Part shown: positions 25,688 to 34,619 of the stretch, one piece after another
How the letters are laid out: each line of letters begins with the position of its first letter
Numbering within the stretch: the first letter of the stretch is position 1
Source: Fluviicola sp.
GTDB lineage: Bacteria > Bacteroidota > Bacteroidia > Flavobacteriales_D > Crocinitomicaceae
DNA: 45,006 bases
Direction of reading: 5' to 3'
Assembly (NCBI GenBank): GCA_017983675.1
Contig: JAGOAZ010000019.1
Span: forward strand, 1-45,006
The notes under the pieces: model-generated
What the model was told of the DNA's origin: nothing
The model's input: only the letters and a program-made list of their open reading frames with translations
Database searches by the model: none
Translations under genes and position numbers: made by a program

Positions 25688-27766
25688 TTACCAAATCTTC
25701 GCTACTTTTTCTTTTTTATTCCGCATTTTGTCACCTTCTTTCACACCAAATGCTTCGAAGAATTCCGGGCAATTCATTAACGGTCCATTCACGCGGTACA
25801 TTCCTGGTGAATGAGAATCATTTGCAATTCTGTTTTTCAATTCAGCTTCAGTGTAGTTGATTTTCCACAATTGTGCGTAAGCAATGAAAAAACGTTGAGC
25901 AGGAGTGAAGCCATTGATGATTTCTCCTTTTTTGAATTCATCGGTCATTTTGTAGGCATAAAACGCCATTGTTAAGCCACCTAAATCAGCAATATTTTCA
26001 CCCATTGTTAAATCTGGATTCACACAATGTCCGTCAATTGGACAAAAAGCTTCAAATGTTTGTCCCAACGTTTTGGTGCGTTCTTCGAATAATTTTCGAT
26101 CCGATTCTTGCCACCAATTCGTGTAACTTCCATTTGCAGCAAATTTAGAACCGTTGTCATCAAATCCATGCGTGAATTCGTGTCCGATAACCATTCCAAT
26201 ACGTCCGTAATTCACAGCATCTTCCGCATTGACATCAAAAAACGGTGGTTGCATAATTCCAGCAGGGAAAGCGATTTCATTCAATAAAGGATGGTAGTAT
26301 GCATTCACCATGTGCGCTGGCATTCCCCATTCTTTTTTGTTGACTGGTTTGTACAATTTTCCTAATTCTTCTTTCGTTTCGAATAGTGATATATTATCTA
26401 AGTTGGCAATGTAGTCGTCACTTGAAATCGTTAGATTAGAAAAATCACGCCATTCATCCGGACAAACTAATTTTCGTCCAATCGCATTCAATTTTGTTAA
26501 CGCTTCTTTTTTAGTTGCCTCCGACATCCAGTCCAATCCTTTGATACGATCTTGGAACGATTTCAATAGATTATCAACCATTGTGTTGACACGATTTTTT
26601 GCTTCTAACGAGAAATATTTCTCAACGAATGCTTTTCCTAATAATTCACCAAGGGTATTATTCGTTATTTCTTCAATTGCTCGTTCTTCAATTGGTTTCA
26701 TTTCTTTTTTACCACTCAAAACCTGACCGTAAAATTGAAAGTTTGTTTTCACGAAAGCATCGTCCAAAGCACCCGCATAATGATTCAAGTTTTTCCATTC
26801 AAAATAACTCGTCCACGTATCCATTGGAGTCGATTCCATCAACGTGTTGACTTGTTTCAAATAATCCGGTTGACTCACAATAATGGTGTCAAATGTTTGT
26901 GATCCAAGCGTTATCAAATACGTTTCAAAATCAAATTTTGGAAATAATTTCTTCGCGTCAGCGTAGCTAAATTTGTTATATGTTTTCTCTGGTAAACGCG
27001 CTTGATCTGGTGCAAGCATTTTTTCCGCAAGTTGTTTTTCAAATTCAAAAATGGCTTTTGCTTTGGTTCTTGCTTGTTCTTCGCTTAAACCTGTCATCAT
27101 GAAAGAACGTGTGATAAAGTGTACGTATTTTTCACAAATATCTTTCTTGTTATCTTGAAAATAGTAATCCCTGTTTGGTAAGCCTAATCCACTAGGTCCG
27201 ATGTAAACTGTATTGCGCTCTACATTTTTCATGTCTTGACCAACGCCAAAACCAAATAATGAACGAACACCAACTTTGTGTTGATTAGCTGTTAAGCGAG
27301 CAATTTCTTCTTTTGAACGTATCGCTTGAACAGCAGCCATTTTAGACTTGATTGCACCATAGCCTTTCGCATTACGTGTTTCCATGTCTTTAAACGACTT
27401 GAAATAATCTCCTAACAATTGTTCTTGCGCTCCTTTTGCTGCTGGTGTTTTAGCGAATTTTGTTAAGATCATTAACAAGTTTTCCTTATTCGCTTTGTCT
27501 AATTCGTTGAAACTTCCCCAACGTGATTCCGCATTAGGAACTGGATTTTCTTTACACCACGTTCCGTTCGAAAATTGAAAGAAATCATCTTGTGGTTTCA
27601 TCGTTTTATCCATGTAAGCTAAATCGATGCTTTTCAATGCTCCATTTATTGGAGTTGTTGTTTGTTGAACTGATGTTTTCTCGGTTGGAGTGACTACAGT
27701 TTTATCAGTTGGTTTACAAGAAAACAAAAAGCTTCCTGCAGCAACGAATACGAGTTGTTTTTTCAT
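25688..27766 (-). CDS. pepO: M13 family zinc metallopeptidase, lipoprotein
   Basis: Neprilysin-type endopeptidase of 692 residues. The N-terminal signal ends in a lipobox-like FLFSC, so it is probably a lipoprotein acting outside the cytoplasm. The zinc motif HEFTH is at 529-533, and the third ligand Glu590 lies in GENIADLGG, both exact for M13. The substrate-side NAYYHPLLNEIAFPAGIMQPPFF stretch and the C-terminal region are also typical. It starts 3 nt after the GNAT gene and is likely the last gene of the carboxylase-GNAT-peptidase transcript. Confidence 0.94.
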   Translation of the reverse strand: MKKQLVFVAAGSFLFSCKPTDKTVVTPTEKTSVQQTTTPINGALKSIDLAYMDKTMKPQDDFFQFSNGTWCKENPVPNAESRWGSFNELDKANKENLLMILTKFAKTPAAKGAQEQLLGDYFKSFKDMETRNAKGYGAIKSKMAAVQAIRSKEEIARLTANQHKVGVRSLFGFGVGQDMKNVERNTVYIGPSGLGLPNRDYYFQDNKKDICEKYVHFITRSFMMTGLSEEQARTKAKAIFEFEKQLAEKMLAPDQARLPEKTYNKFSYADAKKLFPKFDFETYLITLGSQTFDTIIVSQPDYLKQVNTLMESTPMDTWTSYFEWKNLNHYAGALDDAFVKTNFQFYGQVLSGKKEMKPIEERAIEEITNNTLGELLGKAFVEKYFSLEAKNRVNTMVDNLLKSFQDRIKGLDWMSEATKKEALTKLNAIGRKLVCPDEWRDFSNLTISSDDYIANLDNISLFETKEELGKLYKPVNKKEWGMPAHMVNAYYHPLLNEIAFPAGIMQPPFFDVNAEDAVNYGRIGMVIGHEFTHGFDDNGSKFAANGSYTNWWQESDRKLFEERTKTLGQTFEAFCPIDGHCVNPDLTMGENIADLGGLTMAFYAYKMTDEFKKGEIINGFTPAQRFFIAYAQLWKINYTEAELKNRIANDSHSPGMYRVNGPLMNCPEFFEAFGVKEGDKMRNKKEKVAKIW

Positions 27767-27769
27767 TGT

Positions 27770-28222
27770 TTATTGATTTAATAATAATTCAACATGGGGA
27801 ATTTCGTCTTCTAAATAGCGTTTCCCAGTAGATTCAAATCCATGTGAGGTATAAAATTTTTCTAAATGTGCTTGCGCAGATAAACGGATAGGAACGATTC
27901 CAAATTCATCTTGAATAAATTGCTTGCATTGACGCATCAATTCGTGCCCCAAACCTTTACCACGGTAAGCTGCGGCAATTGCTACACGTCCGATTGCAAC
28001 TTCGGCATAGGAAACACCTGGATGCAAAATACGCGTTGTACCTATCAAATCACCTTTACCATCGCGTAATAATAAATGATACGCTTTTTTGTCTTTTCCG
28101 TCCACATCCAAATAACAACAGTTTTGTTCAATTACAAAAGCCTGCAAACGCAGTCCTATGATATCGTGAAACTCATTTGTTGAAAGTTCGGAATACGGTT
28201 TAAATTGCCATTCAAAATACAT
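27770..28222 (-). CDS. GNAT acetyltransferase, ElaA-like
   Basis: The protein has 150 residues. The N-terminus with FHDIIGLRLQAFVIEQNCCY and the following YLDVDGKDKKAYHLL match the ElaA type of GNAT proteins. The acetyl-CoA site is in AIGRVAIAAAYRGKGLGHELM (Q/RxxGxG/A). The C-terminal motif reads LSAQAHLEKFYTSHGFE. The acceptor substrate is unknown. It sits between the carboxylase beta subunit (12 nt upstream) and the M13 peptidase (3 nt downstream). Confidence 0.85.
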   Translation of the reverse strand: MYFEWQFKPYSELSTNEFHDIIGLRLQAFVIEQNCCYLDVDGKDKKAYHLLLRDGKGDLIGTTRILHPGVSYAEVAIGRVAIAAAYRGKGLGHELMRQCKQFIQDEFGIVPIRLSAQAHLEKFYTSHGFESTGKRYLEDEIPHVELLLNQ

Positions 28223-28234
28223 ATTGTCAGTTTT

Positions 28235-29878
28235 TTAAGTTTGAATTACTCCTACGTTATAAGGCTTTTCAGCTTTTTTGTGCGCTGCCATTGCAATTCC
28301 TACCGATAAAAATTCACGTGTTTTTGCAGGATCAATGATAGCATCAATCCACAAACGGGAAGCAGCATAATACGGCGAAATTTGCTCATCGTAACGTGCT
28401 TTTATTGAAGAAAGTAATTCATTTTCTCGCTCTGGAGTAATTACTTCACCACGCGCTTTTAATGAAGCTACTTCAATTTGCAACAAGGTTTTTGCTGCTG
28501 CTGCGCCACTCATTACTGCAATTTCTGCTGTTGGCCAACCAACAATTAAACGTGGATCATAAGCCTTTCCGCACATGGCGTAATTTCCTGCGCCATACGA
28601 ATTCCCGATTACAACAGTGAATTTTGGAACGACAGAATTGGCCATTGCATTGACCATTTTTGCGCCATCTTTGATGATTCCTGCATGTTCGGATTTTGAA
28701 CCGACCATGAAACCTGAAACGTCTTGAAAAAAGATCAGTGGAATATTTTTTTGGTTGCAATTCATGATGAAACGTGCTGCTTTGTCTGCGGAATCGTTGT
28801 AAATAACACCACCAAATTGCATTTCACCTTTTGCGTTTTTGGATAATTCACGTTCATTCGCAACAATTCCAACGCTCCAGCCATCTAAACGGGCATAGGC
28901 ACAAACGATTGTTTTCCCATAATCAGCTTTGTATTCAGTGATGGAATCGTTATCGAAAATACATTCCAATACGTTGTGAATAGCGTATGGTTTTGAGCGT
29001 TCTGAAGGAATGATTCCGTATAATTTTTTCGGATCAACTTTTGGCTCAATTGATTCTATGCGATCATATCCAGCCGATTCAGAGCGACCTATTTGGCCGA
29101 TCATTTTTCGGATAGTTGCCAAACATTCTTCGTCGTTTTCGACTTTGTAATCACAAACTCCCGATATTTCTGTGTGTGTTGTTGCACCACCAAGCGTTTC
29201 GTTATCAATTGTTTCACCAATTGCAGCTTTCACCAAGTATGAACCAGCTAAAAAGATAGTACCTGTTTTGTTGACAATTAATGATTCATCAGACATGATC
29301 GGTAAATATGCTCCACCAGCCACACAACTGCCCATTACAGCAGCAATTTGCGTAATTCCCATGGAACTCATTATAGCGTTATTGCGGAAGATACGACCGA
29401 AATGTTCTTTGTCGGGGAAGATTTCATCTTGCATCGGTAAGTATACGCCAGCAGAATCGACCAAATAGATAATGGGTAATTTATTTTCCATGGCAATTTC
29501 TTGCGCACGTAAATTTTTCTTTCCGGTAATTGGAAACCAGGCACCAGCTTTCACTGTCGCATCGTTTGCAACTACAATACATTGTTTACCACTCACAAAT
29601 CCAATTACGACTACAACACCAGCAGCGGGGCAACCACCGTGTTCTTCGTACATTCCTAAACCTGCAAAAGCACCAACTTCAAAACGAGGCGTTTCTTTGT
29701 CGAGTAATAAATCAATGCGTTCACGAGCAGTTAATTTCCCTTTTTCGTGTAACGCAGCGATACGTTTTTCGCCACCACCAAGGTAAATCTTTTGCAACTG
29801 AGCTTCCATGCGGCTAATTTTCAAGCGCATATCGTCGTCATTGATATTGAATTCCAATTCTTTTTTGTCCATTGACAT
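28235..29878 (-). CDS. Acyl-CoA carboxylase beta (carboxyltransferase) subunit
   Basis: Transfers carboxyl from biotin to an acyl-CoA. The protein has 547 residues. Two crotonase-like halves are visible: the acyl-CoA half includes VDSAGVYLPMQDEIFPD and GSCVAGGAYLPIMSDE, and the carboxyl-biotin half includes GIIKDGAKMVNAMANS and GNSYGAGNYAMCGKAYDPR. The segment LGGATTHTEISGVCDY resembles methylcrotonyl-CoA carboxylase beta more than propionyl-CoA carboxylase, so leucine breakdown is likely, but the substrate is inferred. No alpha (biotin) subunit lies next to it. Confidence 0.92.
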   Translation of the reverse strand: MSMDKKELEFNINDDDMRLKISRMEAQLQKIYLGGGEKRIAALHEKGKLTARERIDLLLDKETPRFEVGAFAGLGMYEEHGGCPAAGVVVVIGFVSGKQCIVVANDATVKAGAWFPITGKKNLRAQEIAMENKLPIIYLVDSAGVYLPMQDEIFPDKEHFGRIFRNNAIMSSMGITQIAAVMGSCVAGGAYLPIMSDESLIVNKTGTIFLAGSYLVKAAIGETIDNETLGGATTHTEISGVCDYKVENDEECLATIRKMIGQIGRSESAGYDRIESIEPKVDPKKLYGIIPSERSKPYAIHNVLECIFDNDSITEYKADYGKTIVCAYARLDGWSVGIVANERELSKNAKGEMQFGGVIYNDSADKAARFIMNCNQKNIPLIFFQDVSGFMVGSKSEHAGIIKDGAKMVNAMANSVVPKFTVVIGNSYGAGNYAMCGKAYDPRLIVGWPTAEIAVMSGAAAAKTLLQIEVASLKARGEVITPERENELLSSIKARYDEQISPYYAASRLWIDAIIDPAKTREFLSVGIAMAAHKKAEKPYNVGVIQT

Positions 29879-29900
29879 ATTCTTTCATTTAATAGCGTTT

Positions 29901-29908
29901 CAAATATA
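29901..29908 (-). promoter_or_regulatory. -7 element of the carboxylase gene
   Basis: TATATTTG on the minus strand, giving a transcript start near 29897 and a leader of about 19 nt. A clear -33 TTG at the proper distance is not seen. Confidence 0.5.
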
Positions 29909-29965
29909 CACAATTCAATGTAGATACTTTCTTCGAAGAGACATCTCTTTTCATGTAAATCGTCT

Positions 29966-29973
29966 TACTTTTG
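29966..29973 (+). promoter_or_regulatory. -7 element of pcm
   Basis: TACTTTTG, only 4 nt before the pcm ATG at 29978. The -33 box is not clear. Either the mRNA is leaderless or translation begins at the ATG at 30005. Confidence 0.5.
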
Positions 29974-29977
29974 TGTT

Positions 29978-30622
29978 ATGCAAGATACATACAAACACAA
30001 AGGAATGCGTAAGCAGTTAATCGATCAACTGCGAGCGAAAGGAATTTCAGATGAACGGATTTTAACAGCCTTCAATGAAGTTCCGCGGCATTTTTTTCTG
30101 GATCTTGTCTTTCAAGAACAAGCTTATTCGAACGTTGCATTTCAAATAGGAGCGGGGCAAACCATCTCACATCCATACACAGTTGCATTTCAAACTGCTT
30201 TATTGGAACTAAAAAAAGGAGAAAAAGTATTAGAAATCGGGACAGGTTCTGGTTTTCAAACATGTATTCTGTGTGCGATGGGAGCGAAAGTTTTCTCAAT
30301 CGAGCGCCAAAAAGAATTGTTTTTAAAAGTAAAACACATCATTGATCATTTTCATTTCACTCCGAAATTGTTTTTTGGTGATGGTTACGAAGGAAAAGCT
30401 ACATACGCTCCTTTTGATAAAATATTAGTCACCTGTGGTGCGCCATTTGTTCCACAAGCATTGTTGGATCAATTGAAAATAGGCGGTTATTTGGTTATTC
30501 CTGTAGGTGATTTAGATACACAAGAAATGTTACGCATTACTAAAATCAGCGCTACCGAATACAAACACGAACATTATGGCGATTTCAGTTTTGTTCCGAT
30601 GTTGGAGAAGACGGTGAAGTAA
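29978..30622 (+). CDS. pcm: Protein-L-isoaspartate O-methyltransferase
   Basis: Repairs damaged proteins by methylating L-isoaspartyl residues with S-adenosylmethionine. It has 214 residues. The family pattern is clear: RKQLIDQLRAKGISDERIL, EVPRHFF, QTISHPYTVAFQ, and the SAM motif EIGTGSGFQTCIL. GDGYEG and VTCGAPFVPQALLDQLKIGG follow. The start is uncertain between 29978 and 30005 because the promoter -7 box ends 4 nt before the first ATG. The gene ends before the ECF sigma gene, which has its own promoter. Confidence 0.93.
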   Translation: MQDTYKHKGMRKQLIDQLRAKGISDERILTAFNEVPRHFFLDLVFQEQAYSNVAFQIGAGQTISHPYTVAFQTALLELKKGEKVLEIGTGSGFQTCILCAMGAKVFSIERQKELFLKVKHIIDHFHFTPKLFFGDGYEGKATYAPFDKILVTCGAPFVPQALLDQLKIGGYLVIPVGDLDTQEMLRITKISATEYKHEHYGDFSFVPMLEKTVK

Positions 30623-30642
30623 TTAAAAAAAACAACAACACC

Positions 30643-30672
30643 TGTCACCTTTTTACGAACTGAAACATATAC
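30643..30672 (+). promoter_or_regulatory. ECF-type promoter candidate of the sigma/GIN operon
   Basis: TGTCACC (30643-30649) and CATATAC (30666-30672) are 16 nt apart, like -35/-10 elements of Bacteroidota ECF sigma genes that activate themselves. CACCTTTT (from 30646) and AAAAGGTG (ending 30696) also form an 8-bp inverted repeat with a long loop. Confidence 0.4.
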
Positions 30673-30693
30673 GAGTAAGTGAAACATTAAAAG

Positions 30694-31203
30694 GTGAGCA
30701 AGAAAAAACGATTTATGGAATACTACGAACCGGTGCATGCCCGGTTTGAACGATTCTGTAAAGCGAAAGCATATGGTCGGCTTGATTTCAAAGACTTGAT
30801 GCACGATGCGTTATTGATTGCATTCGAAAAGTTTGAACAAGTAAAAGATCAATCCGCGTTTTTGTATTTTTTGTTTGGCATCACTGTTCGCGTTGCTGCA
30901 AATGCACAACGAAAAATGTCGCCTATTTATCTGATGGACGAATCGGTTTCCCATTTCGCCGATCAACAAATGACGGTGGACCAACATTTTGAAGTGGAAC
31001 AGTTGTACGCTATGTTAGCGAAATTGCCAGAAAATCAACGCGAATGTCTGATACTTTTCGAAATTTCAGGTTTTTCAATTCGAGAGATTGCGCAATTGCA
31101 CAATAAATCAGAAGATGCAATCAAACAACAACTTTCACGTGGACGTAAAGCTTTAGCTCACTTATTACAACTTCAAGAATCCTTTAATACCATTGCGCTA
31201 TGA
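30694..31203 (+). CDS. ECF-type RNA polymerase sigma factor
   Basis: The protein has 169 residues from a GTG; a better start may be the ATG at 30715 (162 residues, MEYYEPVHARFERFC). Sigma region 2 is at FKDLMHDALLIAFEKFEQVKDQSAFLYFLFGITVR. Sigma-4 holds LPENQRECLILFEISGFSIREIAQ followed by EDAIKQQLSRGRKAL, a helix-turn-helix that reads the -35 box. Its stop overlaps the next ATG by 4 nt (ATGA), so the GIN-domain protein is translationally coupled and is the natural candidate regulator. The upstream TGTCACC...CATATAC suggests autoregulation. Confidence 0.9.
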   Translation: MSKKKRFMEYYEPVHARFERFCKAKAYGRLDFKDLMHDALLIAFEKFEQVKDQSAFLYFLFGITVRVAANAQRKMSPIYLMDESVSHFADQQMTVDQHFEVEQLYAMLAKLPENQRECLILFEISGFSIREIAQLHNKSEDAIKQQLSRGRKALAHLLQLQESFNTIAL

Positions 31204-32468
31204 ATGATGATGCTTTGAATAAACTTTTCGCGCTTGCAAAAAACGAACCTTTGTCTACACATGTGAATGATGTGGATCGTTGGATTTCTGGTGCTGTAAA
31301 AATCGGATTTTGGGCTGGAATATTGTATCACATTAAACTATTAGTAATTAAAAAAACTATCCTTATGAGTATCGTAACAGCCGCATTTACAGTAGGAACA
31401 ATCGTAGCAGTAGCATTATTGAGTGCAAAAGAAAATCCTGAAAAAAAGAAAAGGGAATTAACTTTCCAAAAGGAACAAAATCCCCCAGTTATACTTCAAG
31501 AAACAGCAAACATTGTAGCTATCAATTCACACGTTTTACCAGTTGCTTTGGATCCTTTTATGTCACCTGAAGTGCTAGCTTTCAAATCAATACCGCAACA
31601 AACAGAGCAAAGTTTCGTTCCTCAATCGCTAACATCCACTACAATTGATTCCATCATCATTAAAGGGAATTTCAATATTGTTTTGGTACAAGGTCCAACA
31701 TTTAAAATTACAGCACTTGTACCAGATGATGAAAACGAAAAAGCGTATACTTTCAAGCAAAATGCAGTTTATTTCGATAATACATCGGATTCGACAGGTT
31801 TGTCTATTTCTGATTATCAAATCACTGTTCCTGACATTAAATACATTAGTTTGAAAGGAATATGCGACTTTTCACTGGAAGGCCCTATAACACTTGATGC
31901 CTTAACATTTATTCAAAAAGAAGTCTGTAATGCACATTTAGACTCATTAACAACAAAATCCTTGTTAATTGAATCGAATGAAGCGTGCGATTTAATGTTG
32001 AATGTATCAACAACAACAGCTGTGTTAAAAATCAATGACGCTGCTTCGATAAATTTCGATATTAAGGCACAAAAATTAGATTTTTCCATGAATGGTGCAT
32101 CTGATAATAAAGGGAAAATTGAAAGCGATTCGTTGTTTTTAGCTATCGAAGGTGCCATTGATTTTGAGTCCGAATTAACAGTTAATTATTTGAAACTAAA
32201 ACTCGATGGCGTTAGTGAACTTGAATTAAGCGGAAAAGCAACAAGCTTAGACTTAACCCAAGATGGAATCACTAAATTGAAAGCGAAAAAATTGGACTTA
32301 ACGTATGCCCGTGTTCAAATTGACGGCATTTCGAAAGCGACAATTAATCCAACAAATTCATTAACAGGAAAAGTGAATGGCTTATCAAAATTGAAATACG
32401 CTACAAAACCAAAGAAGCTACTCATTCAAACGGAAGATGGAGCGAAATCGAAAAGAAGCATTTTGTAA
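31200..32468 (+). CDS. Membrane-anchored GIN/DUF2807-type protein, putative anti-sigma factor
   Basis: The protein has 422 residues. A ~50-residue cytoplasmic start contains no recognisable zinc-binding anti-sigma motif. A single membrane segment lies at about 52-75. A repetitive beta-helix-like domain fills 140-405 (units such as IIIKGNFNIVLVQG, YISLKGICDFSLEG, LSLDLTQDGITKLKAKKLDL). This resembles the 'head GIN' domain (DUF2807). Its coupling to the sigma gene and its single-pass topology suggest a transmembrane regulator that holds the sigma factor and senses an envelope signal; this role is inferred. A terminator follows at 32498. Confidence 0.72.
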   Translation: MNDDALNKLFALAKNEPLSTHVNDVDRWISGAVKIGFWAGILYHIKLLVIKKTILMSIVTAAFTVGTIVAVALLSAKENPEKKKRELTFQKEQNPPVILQETANIVAINSHVLPVALDPFMSPEVLAFKSIPQQTEQSFVPQSLTSTTIDSIIIKGNFNIVLVQGPTFKITALVPDDENEKAYTFKQNAVYFDNTSDSTGLSISDYQITVPDIKYISLKGICDFSLEGPITLDALTFIQKEVCNAHLDSLTTKSLLIESNEACDLMLNVSTTTAVLKINDAASINFDIKAQKLDFSMNGASDNKGKIESDSLFLAIEGAIDFESELTVNYLKLKLDGVSELELSGKATSLDLTQDGITKLKAKKLDLTYARVQIDGISKATINPTNSLTGKVNGLSKLKYATKPKKLLIQTEDGAKSKRSIL

Positions 32469-32497
32469 TTACCACAATATCAGAAAAAATCAATATT

Positions 32498-32536
32498 AGC
32501 CTGTTTCTGAGAAATCGGGAACAGGCTTTACTTTTT
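32498..32536 (+). terminator. Intrinsic terminator after the GIN-domain gene
   Basis: AGCCTGTT (32498-32505) pairs with AACAGGCT (32520-32527), followed by TTACTTTTT. The hairpin is 30 nt after the stop codon and abuts the stop of the leftward rluF-like gene. Confidence 0.75.
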
Positions 32537-33287
32537 AATCCATTTCTTCGCTAAAATCTTCAACTGTTTTTGATGAATTGACAATTAGCCCATTGATTTC
32601 AGCCAATTCATCAGCTGTTAAATGGCGCCATTGACCCAAGGGAATGTCCAATTCAATGTTCATGATGCGGATGCGTTTCAATCGAACCACTTCGTAATCC
32701 AAGTATTCACACATGCGGCGTATTTGACGATTTAGTCCTTGCGTCAACACAATACGAAAAGTAGTATCTCCAATTTTCTCCACTTCGCAATTCCGAGTAA
32801 CGGTATCTAAAATTGGAATTCCATTGGACATTTCACGAACAAATTGTGGTGTAATTGGTCGGTCGACAGTTACAATGTATTCTTTTTCGTGGTTGTTACG
32901 CGCACGCAATATTTTGTTGACGATATCACCATCGTTTGTCAAAAGAATCAATCCTTGACTTGGTTTGTCCAAGCGACCAATAGGAAAAATACGTGTAGGA
33001 TAATTGATGAAGTCGATAATATTATTTGGTTCAAAACGATTGTCCGTTGTACAAACAATCCCCATTGGTTTATTGAAAGCGATGTAAACAGGTGTTTCTT
33101 TGTCTTGTTCAAGCGCTTTCCCATCAACACAAATGATGTCAGTTGGCAACACTTTTGTTCCCATTTCAGGCAGTTGTCCATTAACGGTTACACGACCTTC
33201 ATCGATTAGTTTATCAGCTGCTCTGCGCGAGCAAAAGCCAATTTCACTTAAATATTTGTTTATTCGAATGGGAGACAAGTCCGACAT
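32535..33287 (-). CDS. rluF: 23S rRNA pseudouridine synthase, RluF-like
   Basis: The protein has 250 residues. An N-terminal S4 RNA-binding domain (RINKYLSEIGFCSRRAADKLIDEGRVTVNG) is followed by the RsuA/RluF catalytic domain with the active-site Asp107 in IGRLDKPSQGL, then YIAFNKPMGIVCT and GLNRQIRRMCEYLDYEVVRLKRIRI. The GLNRQIRRMCEYL motif is characteristic of RluF (U2604 of 23S rRNA), though RluB/RsuA paralogues are similar. It is transcribed alone leftward; a near-consensus TAACTTTA lies just before the ATG. Confidence 0.87.
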   Translation of the reverse strand: MSDLSPIRINKYLSEIGFCSRRAADKLIDEGRVTVNGQLPEMGTKVLPTDIICVDGKALEQDKETPVYIAFNKPMGIVCTTDNRFEPNNIIDFINYPTRIFPIGRLDKPSQGLILLTNDGDIVNKILRARNNHEKEYIVTVDRPITPQFVREMSNGIPILDTVTRNCEVEKIGDTTFRIVLTQGLNRQIRRMCEYLDYEVVRLKRIRIMNIELDIPLGQWRHLTADELAEINGLIVNSSKTVEDFSEEMD

Positions 33288-33321
33288 GATGTTTTTTCTG
33301 TAAAGTTAGTTGAAAATGTAG

Positions 33322-33552
33322 ATTAATAAGGCAGAACGTTATTCAAAAATTGAAAACAAATGGTTTGCTTTTAAAAAAAAGAATTCAGAAAATCAGTCGC
33401 ATTATTTTATTAATAAAATGCTCCAGCAAAATAATTGGCAATCCTTATCCATTCCAAAAGGAAATTCAGATAAATACAACATGGAAAAATTCACACAACC
33501 CAAAGAGCTAATTCATTTCACGGCTGAATACCTGAATGATAAAACAACCTAA
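33322..33552 (+). pseudogene. Possible gene remnant without a start codon
   Basis: A frame of 76 codons opens after a TAG and ends in TAA at 33550-33552. It has no ATG until codon 33 (33418). It reads NKAERYSKIENKWFAFKKKN, then SENQSHYFINKMLQQNNWQS and LSIPKGNSDKYNMEKFTQPK, and continues to AEYLNDKTT. Composition looks protein-like, but I recognise no family. It may be the end of a decayed gene, or translation could start at ATG 33418 (44 residues). The spacer 33288-33643 otherwise holds the promoters of rluF and the methyltransferase gene. Confidence 0.3.
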
Positions 33553-33587
33553 TCGATTTGAATTAAACGATGCACCAGTTATTTTTT

Positions 33588-33621
33588 TTGTTTCGAGCAT
33601 GCAACTCATTGCTTATATTTG
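33588..33621 (+). promoter_or_regulatory. Promoter of the zinc-ribbon methyltransferase gene
   Basis: TTG (33588-33590), 23 nt, TATATTTG (33614-33621). A leader of about 19 nt would precede the ATG at 33644. Confidence 0.6.
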
Positions 33622-33643
33622 ACAATCACTTTTAACAGAGACA

Positions 33644-34522
33644 ATGCAACAACATACAACTTGTTTGGTTTGTAAATCGAATAATATCAAACAATTAGCG
33701 AACTACTACGAAAGCAAAGGATTAATCAAATGCAAAAAATGCGGGTTTGTTTTTATGGAACAAATTCCAACATTCGATGAATTAGACGCGCATTACAAAA
33801 CGTATTCGTATGCTTCCGAACAATATTTATCGCCTTTGACAATTGAACGATACAACTTGTTGTTGGACGAATTCGAGCAATACAGAAAAACAAACAAACT
33901 GTTAGATGTTGGCTGTGGCATGGGGTATTTTTTAATTCAAGCAAAAAAAAGAGGGTGGGAAGTTTACGGAACTGAATATTCAGAAACTGCTGTTTCAATT
34001 TGTGAAAAAGAAGGCGTTGAAATGCGCAAAGGTCAATTGACACCTGAGCTTTTCACTAACGAGTCATTCGATGTAATTACCTCATTTGAAGTGCTGGAGC
34101 ATATCAATAATCCCAATGAAGAATTGCAACTGATACATCAATTTTTACGAAAAGATGGGTTATTCTATTGCACAACTCCAAACTTTAATTCCCTCATGCG
34201 TTATTACCTAAAATCTGATTACGATGTGATAACGTATCCAGAACATTTGTCCTATTATATCAAAAAGACGTTAAATCGAATGATCACTCAAAATGGTTTT
34301 CGAAAAGTTAAGTTTTTGTCTACTGGAATAAGTATTACACGCATAAAAACATCTAAGAAAATGTCGAACGAACGAATCATTGCAAATGACAATTCAGATG
34401 AAAAACTACGCGTTAACATCAGTAAGAAATGGTATTTAAAAGCAGCAAAAGAATTGGTCAATAAATTGTTAACCATCAGTAACTCGGGGTTAACACTCAA
34501 AGGATATTACGAAAAGAAGTAA
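33644..34522 (+). CDS. SAM-dependent methyltransferase with N-terminal zinc ribbon
   Basis: The protein has 292 residues. Cys7-x-x-Cys10 and Cys30-x-x-Cys33 form a zinc-ribbon-like N-terminus. The Rossmann fold follows with the SAM motif LDVGCGMGYFL near residues 87-97, an acidic residue after strand 2 (GTEYSE), and FDVITSFEVLEHINNPNEEL. This layout is the type-12 methyltransferase seen in many sugar or small-molecule modification genes. The C-terminal ~70 residues are basic. The substrate is unknown; neighbours give no pathway. Confidence 0.85.
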   Translation: MQQHTTCLVCKSNNIKQLANYYESKGLIKCKKCGFVFMEQIPTFDELDAHYKTYSYASEQYLSPLTIERYNLLLDEFEQYRKTNKLLDVGCGMGYFLIQAKKRGWEVYGTEYSETAVSICEKEGVEMRKGQLTPELFTNESFDVITSFEVLEHINNPNEELQLIHQFLRKDGLFYCTTPNFNSLMRYYLKSDYDVITYPEHLSYYIKKTLNRMITQNGFRKVKFLSTGISITRIKTSKKMSNERIIANDNSDEKLRVNISKKWYLKAAKELVNKLLTISNSGLTLKGYYEKK

Positions 34523-34619
34523 AGAGGGTTGAAATGATTTTTATCAAATTCTGATGTGACTAGTTTTATGAACGTAGAACTTACTATTTTGAGCATTTCA
34601 TCAGTTAAAATATTCAATA

